Source: Bacillota bacterium
Lineage (GTDB): Bacteria > Bacillota > Clostridia > TANB77 > CAG-465
Length of the DNA stretch: 5,524 nucleotides
Direction of reading: 5' to 3'
Assembly (NCBI GenBank): GCA_023460515.1
Contig: JAEWPS010000054.1
Coordinates: 1-5,524, forward strand
Positions 1 to 5,524 of this stretch are shown piece after piece. The notes under the pieces are model-generated. The model ran no database searches. It saw nothing but the letters and a program-made list of their open reading frames with translations, and was not told the origin of the DNA. The number at the start of each line of letters is the position of its first letter. Positions within the stretch are counted from its first letter, which is position 1. The position numbers and the translations under genes are program-made.

Positions 1-987
1 ATTACGGAATTGATACCACTGTTTAAATTCATCTACATACTCAGATAACAGTTCCCTTGTTTCTTCTAAAACATTTTCTTTACCATTTGCCTCCTGACTA
101 AAGTAATCCATATTGAATACACTTACATCATCAAGTTCTTCTACACTTGGCTCGATATCTCTTGGGATAGCCATATCAATCAGATAATAGTTCTTTCCAT
201 TCAGTCTTTTATTCTTAAACGCATTCTTATTTACGGTAAAATGATGGCTTTTAGTCGCACTAAAAATATAGTCCATAGACGCAATATGTTCATATCTCTC
301 ATCATATAATACCACTCCACTGCCTTCAGGAATGATTGCTTTACTTTTCTTATATTGTCGAAGGGTCATCCACACCTCGCACTTTTTCTCTAATAAATTT
401 TGAGCCATTAAACGACCCATTTCTCCATTACCAATTACTAAACAAGATTTACCCGTTAAATCACCCTGTTCTTTTTCCAGCTGCTCTACAATTGCTTGAG
501 GCAGGGAAGTGTTGCTCTTTGCTATTTGAATATTTGTTTTGACTTTTTTGGCTGCTGTAATAGCAATTCGAAATAAACACTCTAAGACAGAGTCTATATA
601 TTGATACTCTCTTGCCTGCTGCAGAGCTTGTTTTAATTGAGTTAAAATCTGATCTTCACCAAATATCTGGGAGTGAATACCACAACCTAATTCCATTAAG
701 TAATTTACTGCCTCATCCCCCTGCCTGTAAACACAAAAGCTACCCATAGTCTCTTTGGCATTTTCACCTATCACTAGCTGACTAAAGCATTCTACTTCAG
801 ATGTACCTAATTCACTAAACCAGATTTCGGTTCGATTGCAGGTAGATACTATGATACAACCACTCGAGTGATATCTCTCTTTTATTACTTTTGCAATTTC
901 TAACTGTTTTTCAAATGTTAGAGAAAAATGCTCTCTATCTTCGATATTAGCAGTATTATAGTCAATCCCCACCATGCTGATGTTCAT
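1..987 (-). CDS. hemA: Glutamyl-tRNA reductase, 3' part beyond the left edge
   Basis: This gene encodes the NADPH-dependent enzyme that reduces glutamyl-tRNA to glutamate-1-semialdehyde, the first committed step of C5 tetrapyrrole synthesis (heme, siroheme, cobamides). My reverse-strand translation gives 329 uninterrupted codons to the window edge. Family members are about 400-420 residues, so only part of the C-terminal dimerisation helix region is missing. Visible marks are STCNRTE at residues 48-54 with the catalytic Cys50, FGEDQIL at 109-115 (usual LGEPQIL), a Rossmann GNGEMG at 186-191, and the IPRDIEP signature after it. The ATG at 987 is preceded by GAGG at 996-999 with 8-base spacing. 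One oddity is that the position of the conserved His99 of the E. coli enzyme appears to be Tyr96. It lies downstream of the LysR gene on the same strand but has its own predicted promoter and operator. In this setting siroheme for the neighbouring reductase is the likely end product. The family call is secure. Confidence 0.95.
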   Translation of the reverse strand, partial: MNISMVGIDYNTANIEDREHFSLTFEKQLEIAKVIKERYHSSGCIIVSTCNRTEIWFSELGTSEVECFSQLVIGENAKETMGSFCVYRQGDEAVNYLMELGCGIHSQIFGEDQILTQLKQALQQAREYQYIDSVLECLFRIAITAAKKVKTNIQIAKSNTSLPQAIVEQLEKEQGDLTGKSCLVIGNGEMGRLMAQNLLEKKCEVWMTLRQYKKSKAIIPEGSGVVLYDERYEHIASMDYIFSATKSHHFTVNKNAFKNKRLNGKNYYLIDMAIPRDIEPSVEELDDVSVFNMDYFSQEANGKENVLEETRELLSEYVDEFKQWYQFRN

Positions 988-1047
988 TATTATAACCTCA
1001 CTTTTTCATTCTACTTAAGAATCGAAACTCCAAGTATCGTTACTTTT

Positions 1048-1076
1048 AACATAACACAGCACCTATATTGATACAA
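1048..1076 (-). promoter_or_regulatory. Predicted hemA promoter (extended -10, weak -35)
   Basis: On the minus strand, TTGTAT (1076-1071) is followed after 17 bases by TATGTT (1053-1048), preceded by TGT, which makes an extended -10 TGnTATGTT. The start of transcription would be near 1041, giving a leader of about 54 bases. The -35 matches consensus at only three positions, as expected for an activator-dependent promoter. The strongest support is that the promoter of the divergent reductase cluster has the same design at the same distance from a related operator. Confidence 0.55.
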
Positions 1077-1096
1077 ATAAGAATCTTCTAAGATAA

Positions 1097-1115
1097 TCAT
1101 AAGATTTACCTATAT
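1097..1115. promoter_or_regulatory. Predicted LysR operator upstream of hemA
   Basis: TCATAAGATTTACCTATAT matches 15 of 19 bases of the perfect palindrome at 2046-2064. One half-site (ACCTAT, or ATAGGT read towards hemA) is intact and the promoter-proximal half (CTTAT) is degenerate. Its centre (1106) lies 58 bases before the last base of the predicted hemA -10, so near -65. It begins three bases after the LysR stop codon in plus-strand terms, in noncoding DNA. A second, lone ACCTATAT half-site is at 1061-1068, between the -35 and -10 of hemA. Binding by the adjacent LysR protein is inference. Confidence 0.6.
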
Positions 1116-1117
1116 CA

Positions 1118-2020
1118 CTACAACAAACGATCGAAGATTTCTGCATACTTATATTTTTTTACCAGATCAATGAATTCTTCCATTTGCTTTGATACAAATT
1201 TGTTTTTATGATATACAATACTAAAGGAGCGATTCCATGTGGTATCTCTATTCTTAATTACAACGATACTACCATTTTCAATCTGCTCTCGTGCAAGCCG
1301 AATTGATAGTACAGCCAAACATTGATTGTCAATCACAGATCGGATCATTGCTGTTGGACAATTTGCAACCATGCTAATATTTATAGAAACATCTTCTTCT
1401 TTTAAATAGTTTTCAAATAGCTCTCGTGTTCCACTACCTTCTTCTCGCATTACAAATTTTTCTCCGGCTAGGTCTTTTGAAGTAAAGCTCTTTTTCTTTG
1501 CAAATGGGTGATTAGCACTGCAGACTAAAACCAAGTAATCATCCACAGCAGGTATCGTCACTAAATCCGGACTCTTCACTCTGCCCTCTACAAGACCAAT
1601 ATCTAATTCAGAATTCAATATCTTCTCTTCGATATCGTGTGTGTTGTTTATGTAGGAATAGATTTCAACTTCGTTATTCAACTCTTGATATGAGTTCAAT
1701 ATATCACTGATAAGGCAGCTTCCTATTGTAATCGTCGAACCAATTTTAAGCTTTTGATACCCTGTTATTTCAAACATTTTACTTTCTAAATAATCAAATT
1801 GTTCTACCACTTGCTTAGAATATGAAAGCAGCTGTCTTCCCTTTTCAGTTATATATAGTTTTTTCGATAACCGTTCAAACAATAACGCCCCATAATGATC
1901 TTCTAACTCCTTAATTGCTTGACTTACCGTTGGCTGAGATACATAAAACTTAGCTGCAGCAATGCTCATCTTCCCACTTTGTGCTACTTCGTTAAATATT
2001 CTTAAATGGCGTATCGTCAT
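1118..2020 (-). CDS. LysR-family transcriptional regulator, CysL/YeiE-like
   Basis: This is a 300-residue DNA-binding regulator of normal LysR length. The N-terminal winged helix-turn-helix occupies about residues 1-60, with the typical stretch AAAKFYVSQPTVSQAIKELE at 21-40. A linker helix leads to a periplasmic-binding-protein-like effector domain from about 90. IGLVEG at 141-146 and GSGTRE at 195-200 resemble the CysL/YeiE/CbbR branch; B. subtilis CysL activates sulfite reductase genes and YeiE is tied to sulfite response and yeiH. The ATG at 2020 follows AGAGGTGAT with five bases before the start, nearly a full Shine-Dalgarno complement. The gene is divergent from the reductase cluster, the usual LysR arrangement, and its other flank holds a second copy of the putative operator. 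The likely effector is a sulfur species such as sulfite or O-acetylserine; which one cannot be told from sequence. The family is certain, the subfamily likely. Confidence 0.93.
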   Translation of the reverse strand: MTIRHLRIFNEVAQSGKMSIAAAKFYVSQPTVSQAIKELEDHYGALLFERLSKKLYITEKGRQLLSYSKQVVEQFDYLESKMFEITGYQKLKIGSTITIGSCLISDILNSYQELNNEVEIYSYINNTHDIEEKILNSELDIGLVEGRVKSPDLVTIPAVDDYLVLVCSANHPFAKKKSFTSKDLAGEKFVMREEGSGTRELFENYLKEEDVSINISMVANCPTAMIRSVIDNQCLAVLSIRLAREQIENGSIVVIKNRDTTWNRSFSIVYHKNKFVSKQMEEFIDLVKKYKYAEIFDRLL

Positions 2021-2045
2021 GGAATCACCTCTGTTTTATTTTCTA

Positions 2046-2064
2046 TCATAGGTTTTACCTATGA
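2046..2064. promoter_or_regulatory. Predicted LysR operator, perfect inverted repeat
   Basis: TCATAGG-TTTTA-CCTATGA is a perfect 7-bp inverted repeat around a 5-base centre, in the divergent intergenic region. Its centre at 2055 is about 65 bases before the predicted start of the rightward cluster, the classic position of a LysR recognition site. It also lies just downstream of the predicted start of the regulator gene itself, which fits autorepression. A 15/19 match lies upstream of hemA. Confidence 0.7.
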
Positions 2065-2068
2065 CTTC

Positions 2069-2082
2069 GATAAGATATTATC
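2069..2082. repeat. Short inverted repeat, possible LysR activation subsite
   Basis: GATAA-GATA-TTATC is a 5-bp inverted repeat centred at 2075.5, about 45 bases before the predicted rightward start. LysR activators often contact a second, weaker site between their recognition site and the -35. A similarly placed short repeat (ATCTT-CT-AAGAT, 1083-1094) lies near -47 of hemA. The repeat also covers the predicted -10 of the regulator gene. In such AT-rich DNA it could be chance. Confidence 0.3.
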
Positions 2083-2103
2083 ACTTTTATTATATTATAA
2101 CAA
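2075..2103 (-). promoter_or_regulatory. Predicted promoter of the LysR regulator gene
   Basis: On the minus strand TTGTTA (2103-2098) is followed after 17 bases by TAATAT (2080-2075), preceded by TGA as an extended -10. Transcription would start near 2068, a few bases before the palindrome at 2064-2046, so regulator bound there should block its own synthesis. It runs face-to-face with, and overlaps, the predicted rightward promoter. Confidence 0.45.
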
Positions 2104-2113
2104 GTGCTATATT
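2085..2113 (+). promoter_or_regulatory. Predicted promoter of the reductase cluster
   Basis: TTTTAT (2085-2090) is followed after 17 bases by TATATT (2108-2113), preceded by TGC, giving an extended -10 TGnTATATT. The predicted start is near 2120, leaving a leader of about 30 bases before the GTG at 2150. The -35 is poor, consistent with need for an activator. Both spacing and hexamers parallel the predicted hemA promoter. Confidence 0.55.
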
Positions 2114-2135
2114 AAACATATGTTAAAAAATAAAC

Positions 2136-2142
2136 AAAGGGG
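2136..2142 (+). promoter_or_regulatory. Ribosome binding site deciding a GTG start
   Basis: AAAGGGG lies seven bases before GTG 2150. The reading frame stays open upstream to an ATG at 2006 and has another ATG at 2120, but neither has a Shine-Dalgarno sequence, the first would overlap the divergent regulator gene and translate the control region, and family similarity starts only at the GTG (VKILIIGG). Confidence 0.8.
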
Positions 2143-2149
2143 TGTAGCT

Positions 2150-3775
2150 GTGAAGATTTTAATTATTGGCGGCGTTGCCGCAGGTACTAAAGTTGCAGCA
2201 AAGTTAAAACGTGAAAACCGCGACTATGACGTAACGATTCTAACTAAAAGCAAGGATATTTCCTACGCTGGTTGCGGATTGCCTTACTATGTAGGTAACG
2301 TAATCGAGCAACGCGAGCAATTAATAGTCAATACACCAGCTAGTTTTTCAGCGTTAACTGGTGTCACAGTATTGACTGAGACTGAAGTTATCAAAATGAA
2401 CCGAGATCAAAAAACTGTAGAAGCAAAGAACCTGGCAACGAACGAACTTTCTACATATTCCTATGACAAGTTAGTGATTGCTTCCGGAGCAAGCCCAATA
2501 AAGCCAGACATTGAGGGTGTTAATTTAGATGGCGTATATTACATGAGAACTCCTGAAGATGCCATTGGTCTTCGCGAAGCAGTTGAAGTAGGAAAGATCA
2601 GACGTGCAGTCGTTGTAGGTGGTGGTTTTATTGGCCTTGAAGTTGCTGAGAACTTAAGCCTCCTAGGGGTACGCGTAACTGTATTGGATATGGCAGACCA
2701 CATCCTACCTGGTTTTGACCCTGAATTTGCAGAGTATGTTGAAGATCATTTGGCTGACCATAGTATTATGGCAATGACTAATACCAGATTAGAAGCAATT
2801 CTTGGTGAAGAGAAGGTAGAGAAAGTTCAAACCGGAAAACGTGCTATCAAATGTGATGCAGTAATTCTTGCAATGGGTATTCGTGCTAACACATCCTTTG
2901 CTGTAGACACTGGTCTGGAATTCATGAAAAATCAGACAATCAAGGTTAATGAATTTCTTATGACAAACGATTCTGATATCTATGCAGTCGGTGACTGTGC
3001 TTGCGTATCCAATGCATTAACCAAAGAAAGCGCCTGGTCACCCATGGGTTCTTCCGCTAATATTGAAGGACGTATTGCTGCAAGAAATATAGCCGGAAGC
3101 CGCATATCCTATCGCGGAGTACTTGGCACCGGTGTCTGCAAATTACCTGAACTTAATGTAGGAAGAACTGGTTTAACAGAAGCAGGGGCAATTGCGGCTG
3201 GCTTTGATGCTGCTAGTGTTGTTACTGTAGTGGATGATAAAGCACACTATTATCCACAGGCATCATATTTTATAGTAAAAATGATTGCTGATAAAACTAC
3301 AAAGAAATTATTAGGTCTTCAAGTATTAGGTAAAGGCAGCGTTGATAAAATGATTGATATCGCAGTTACAGCCCTTACGATGAAGGCAACTTTAGAAGAT
3401 ATCGAGAATATGGATTTAGCGTATGCACCTCCATTCTCAACAGCAATTCATCCATTATCCCATACGGTGAATGTTCTTTTAAATAAAATAAGTGGTGCAT
3501 TTAATAGTATCACCCCAACAGATTACAAGGCTGGTAAGGCTGAAGGGTACAAATTAATTGATGCCTCTATTTCCCCATCCATTACAGGTGCTCCTTATAT
3601 GGATTTAACAAAGGTTACCGGCAAAGTCGCGGACTATTCATTGGATGATAAACTATTACTGGTCTGTTCCAAAGGTAAAAGAGCATATTTATTACAAAAT
3701 CGCCTGAAACACTTCGGATATACAAATACTTTGGTTCTTGAAGGCGGATCTATATTTAATTCAATTGAGTTATAG
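2150..3775 (+). CDS. FAD-dependent CoA-disulfide/persulfide reductase-type oxidoreductase with short rhodanese-like tail
   Basis: A 541-residue cytoplasmic flavoprotein of the single-cysteine disulfide reductase family (CoA-disulfide reductase, NADH oxidase, NADH-dependent persulfide reductase Npsr). The FAD-binding GGVAAG is at 7-12. The redox Cys42 sits in GCGLPY, the family's CGLPY/CALPY site. The NAD(P)H fold GGGFIG is at 157-162, the second FAD motif IYAVGDC at 277-283, and the dimerisation domain with AYAPPFS at 424-430 follows. From about 465 a rhodanese-like segment ends the protein: LIDA, then the six-residue active loop CSKGKR at 506-511 and LEGG at 530-533. Only about 75 residues remain of the usual 100; the canonical D-x-R and GHIPGA elements are missing or altered. 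By analogy with CoADR-Rhd and Npsr it may reduce persulfides, polysulfide or CoA disulfides with NAD(P)H. First gene of the cluster, 33 bases before the siroheme reductase. The exact substrate is unknown. Confidence 0.9.
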   Translation: MKILIIGGVAAGTKVAAKLKRENRDYDVTILTKSKDISYAGCGLPYYVGNVIEQREQLIVNTPASFSALTGVTVLTETEVIKMNRDQKTVEAKNLATNELSTYSYDKLVIASGASPIKPDIEGVNLDGVYYMRTPEDAIGLREAVEVGKIRRAVVVGGGFIGLEVAENLSLLGVRVTVLDMADHILPGFDPEFAEYVEDHLADHSIMAMTNTRLEAILGEEKVEKVQTGKRAIKCDAVILAMGIRANTSFAVDTGLEFMKNQTIKVNEFLMTNDSDIYAVGDCACVSNALTKESAWSPMGSSANIEGRIAARNIAGSRISYRGVLGTGVCKLPELNVGRTGLTEAGAIAAGFDAASVVTVVDDKAHYYPQASYFIVKMIADKTTKKLLGLQVLGKGSVDKMIDIAVTALTMKATLEDIENMDLAYAPPFSTAIHPLSHTVNVLLNKISGAFNSITPTDYKAGKAEGYKLIDASISPSITGAPYMDLTKVTGKVADYSLDDKLLLVCSKGKRAYLLQNRLKHFGYTNTLVLEGGSIFNSIEL

Positions 3776-3808
3776 ATAGAAGTTAACTAATTTTATGGAG
3801 GGAAAAAC

Positions 3809-4762
3809 ATGACACAATTAAAAGTAACTGCAGAAGATGAAAAAAGAGTAAAGGCCCTTGGATTTCTTAGAAACAAGGGAACTGATAACTTTTCAGCAAG
3901 AATTATTACTGTAAATGGTAAAATTACTGCAGCTCAGAACAAATGCTTATCTGAAGCATCTGAAATTTATGGTAACGGTATCGTTACTATGACAACAAGA
4001 TTAACACTTGAATGCCAAGGCGTTCATTACGATAACATTGAAAAGTTCCGTGAATATATTGCAAAGGAAGGACTTGTTACCGGTGGTACCGGTTCAAAAG
4101 TACGTCCGGTTGTATCTTGCAAAGGAACCACTTGCCAATATGGTCTTATTGACACATTTGCACTTTCAGAAGAAATTCACGAACGTTTCTATAATGGCTA
4201 TGCAAGCGTAAAATTACCTCATAAATTTAAAATTGCGGTAGGTGGCTGCCCTAATAACTGTGTAAAACCGGATCTAAATGACTTAGGCATTATCGGTCAA
4301 TTAATTCCTAACTATGATGAAGATAATTGTAATGCATGTAAAAAATGTTCTGTTGTAGAATCCTGTCCTATGGCTGCTGCAACGCTAGAAGATGGTGTTC
4401 CTACGATTGATAAAGATGTCTGTAACAACTGCGGCCGTTGTGTTGGTAAATGTCATTTTGATTGCATCGAAGACGGCATAAGCGGATACAAGATTTACAT
4501 AGGTGGCAGATGGGGTAAAAAAGTAGCACACGGAATTTCTCTTGATCGTGTATTCACCAGCAAAGAGGAAGCTTTAGCAATCATTGAAAAAACAATTCTT
4601 CTCTATAGAGAACAAGGACAAACCGGAGAACGTTTATCCGATACAATTTCTCGTATAGGTTTTGAAAATGTTCAAGCTCAGTTATATGCAAATGATTTAC
4701 TAGACCGCAAACAGGAAATCTTAGATGCTAAGCTTCACTTAGTAGGCGGCGCAACTTGTTAA
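3809..4762 (+). CDS. Siroheme [4Fe-4S] sulfite (or nitrite) reductase with ferredoxin domain, AsrC-like
   Basis: This 317-residue cytoplasmic enzyme has the compact single-repeat layout of AsrC-type anaerobic sulfite reductases, which reduce sulfite to sulfide with six electrons. The N-terminal ferredoxin-like half carries TTRLT at 62-66, matching the siroheme-contacting TTRQT of the family. The siroheme/iron-sulfur ligands are Cys104 and Cys109 (CKGTTC) and Cys147 and Cys151 (GGCPNNC); the latter plus DLGI at 158-161 nearly fits the siroheme reductase signature. An inserted two-cluster ferredoxin follows: Cys174, 177, 180, 186 and Cys205, 208, 211, 215. GGRWG at 232-236 and the C-terminal helices complete the fold. 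GGAGGG at 3797-3802 lies six bases before the ATG. No asrA or asrB partner is visible, so its electron donor is open. Nitrite cannot be excluded from sequence; the CysL-like regulator, rhodanese-like tail next door and YeiH favour sulfite. Confidence 0.9.
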   Translation: MTQLKVTAEDEKRVKALGFLRNKGTDNFSARIITVNGKITAAQNKCLSEASEIYGNGIVTMTTRLTLECQGVHYDNIEKFREYIAKEGLVTGGTGSKVRPVVSCKGTTCQYGLIDTFALSEEIHERFYNGYASVKLPHKFKIAVGGCPNNCVKPDLNDLGIIGQLIPNYDEDNCNACKKCSVVESCPMAAATLEDGVPTIDKDVCNNCGRCVGKCHFDCIEDGISGYKIYIGGRWGKKVAHGISLDRVFTSKEEALAIIEKTILLYREQGQTGERLSDTISRIGFENVQAQLYANDLLDRKQEILDAKLHLVGGATC

Positions 4763-4772
4763 TATAGGATTT

Positions 4773-4811
4773 ATAATAACCGAATAGAGTAAAAGCTCTA
4801 TCGGTTATTAT
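4773..4811. terminator. Hairpin between reductase and yeiH, possible weak terminator
   Basis: ATAATAACCG (4773-4782) pairs with CGGTTATTAT (4802-4811), and inside it ATAGAG (4784-4789) pairs with CTCTAT (4796-4801). A single bulged A and a six-base loop remain, giving a 16-bp stem. It starts eleven bases after the reductase stop codon. The T-rich stretch is mostly inside the 3' arm and the next bases are TTCGGG, so it is not a classic terminator. It may stop part of the transcripts, or protect the upstream mRNA from 3' decay, with yeiH read through at a lower level. Confidence 0.6.
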
Positions 4812-4860
4812 TTCGGGCTGTATTGTTAAAAATTTAACTACATTTGAGGGGACATTACAA

Positions 4861-5524
4861 ATGATGAACAAAAAATCTTACTTGGCTATTGGGACTTGCG
4901 TTGTTATTGCAATCATAGCAACTTATCTTGGAAAACTTCAAAATATTATTGGTGCACCAATGATTGGTCTATTTATCGGAATGCTTCTTGTAAACATCTT
5001 ACCTAGTGTAGACAAAGACTTTAAAAAAGGTACAACTTTTGCAGGTAAAAAGTGCTTAAACTTAGGTATCATCCTTGCAGGCGGAACACTTGATTTTGCT
5101 CAAATCTTAGGATTTGGTGCGAAGGCGCTTCCTTTAATCATTATAAATATCTGCTTATCCTTTACAGTAGCATATTTCGTTGGCAAACAATTAAAACAAT
5201 CCTGGAATACTTGTACTTTAGTTGGAGGAGGAACTTGTATCTGCGGCGGTACAGCCATTGCTACTCTCGCTTCTATTATTAAAGCAAAAGAAACTGAGAT
5301 AGCTTACGCTATGACAGCGATCTTTCTTTTTGATATATTGGCAGCTCTGGTATACCCATACTTAGCAGGTGCACTTAATCTAACTTCCAATCAATTTGGA
5401 TTCCTTGCAGGCACTGCAATCAATGATACATCAAGTGTTGCAGCATCGGAAGCTACATATAATGCAATAAATGGTTTAGACTTAAATCTAGCAATTACAG
5501 TGAAGCTTACACGTACTACTATGC
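4861..5524 (+). CDS. yeiH: YeiH/UPF0324-family membrane transporter, 3' part beyond the right edge
   Basis: The first 221 codons of an integral membrane protein; E. coli YeiH is about 350 residues, so roughly a third is missing. GAGGGG at 4846-4851 lies nine bases before the ATG; the next codon is also ATG but is spaced less well. Hydrophobic segments are near residues 7-24, 30-48, 66-77, 88-108, 118-140, 148-170 and 178 on. Family marks are GGGTCICGGTAIA at 122-134 (the usual GTxICGxSAIAA re-entrant motif), GTAINDTSSV at 184-193 and VKLTR at 214-218. The second motif usually has His where Asn188 stands here. The family is annotated as a putative sulfate exporter on thin evidence; next to a sulfite reductase it may move sulfite, sulfide or another small sulfur compound. 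It is probably in the same transcription unit, though a hairpin intervenes and I see no convincing separate promoter. Confidence 0.9.
   Translation, partial: MMNKKSYLAIGTCVVIAIIATYLGKLQNIIGAPMIGLFIGMLLVNILPSVDKDFKKGTTFAGKKCLNLGIILAGGTLDFAQILGFGAKALPLIIINICLSFTVAYFVGKQLKQSWNTCTLVGGGTCICGGTAIATLASIIKAKETEIAYAMTAIFLFDILAALVYPYLAGALNLTSNQFGFLAGTAINDTSSVAASEATYNAINGLDLNLAITVKLTRTTM

Noticed and set aside
336..542. A 68-codon open frame on the plus strand.
   Set aside because: It lies wholly antisense within hemA, has no ribosome binding site I can see, and resembles no protein I know.
766..771. ACCTAT as another operator half-site.
   Set aside because: It lies inside hemA, lacks a partner half and any promoter; single six-base matches are expected by chance.
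1082..1106. AATCTT and AAGATT arms as a terminator for the regulator gene.
   Set aside because: The arms are only 6 bp, AT-rich, with a 13-base loop and no T run. The region is better explained as operator and hemA upstream DNA.
2006..2149. A 48-residue N-terminal extension of the flavoprotein from an ATG at 2006.
   Set aside because: It would overlap the start of the divergent regulator and translate the control region; it has no Shine-Dalgarno sequence and the family homology begins at GTG 2150.
4008..4211. A 67-codon open frame on the plus strand in another frame.
   Set aside because: It lies inside the siroheme reductase gene, whose motifs and cysteine ligands are clear in the other frame.
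1..5524. CRISPR arrays, tRNA or rRNA genes, insertion sequences, prophage or other mobile elements.
   Set aside because: I saw no regularly spaced repeats, RNA gene signatures, transposase or integrase genes, or terminal repeats; the coding content is metabolic and consistent in base use.

Overview
The window looks like part of the chromosome of a low-GC, anaerobic Firmicute, most likely a clostridium or Lachnospiraceae relative. The evidence is AT-rich coding sequence, strong AGGAGG-type ribosome binding sites, a GTG start, and a siroheme/ferredoxin sulfite reductase of the clostridial AsrC-like type. The taxon is inferred from style and gene content only.

Layout: positions 1-987 (minus strand) hold the first 329 codons of hemA, glutamyl-tRNA reductase, which runs off the left edge. 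After a 130-base gap with a predicted promoter and operator comes a LysR-family regulator of the CysL/YeiE kind (1118-2020, minus). Across a 129-base divergent control region starts a rightward cluster: an FAD/NAD(P)H disulfide reductase of the CoA-disulfide/persulfide reductase family with a short C-terminal rhodanese-like domain (2150-3775), a single-chain siroheme [4Fe-4S] sulfite (or nitrite) reductase with a ferredoxin domain (3809-4762), a strong hairpin (4773-4811), and the first 221 codons of a YeiH/UPF0324-family membrane protein (from 4861), cut by the right edge.

The genes read as one sulfur module. HemA makes the glutamate semialdehyde that leads to siroheme. The reductase uses siroheme. 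The flavoprotein probably handles persulfides or thiols. YeiH probably moves a small sulfur compound across the membrane. A sulfur-responsive LysR protein sits in the middle.

The most informative observation is regulatory. A perfect 19-base inverted repeat (2046-2064) in the divergent region has a 15/19 match at 1097-1115, just upstream of hemA. In both cases the element centre lies exactly 58 bases before the last base of a TGnTATRTT extended -10 element, with a matching weak -35 at the same place, putting the centre near -65 where LysR activators bind. This suggests that one regulator switches on sulfite reduction to the right and siroheme precursor supply to the left. All of this comes from reading the bases; no database search or experiment supports it yet.
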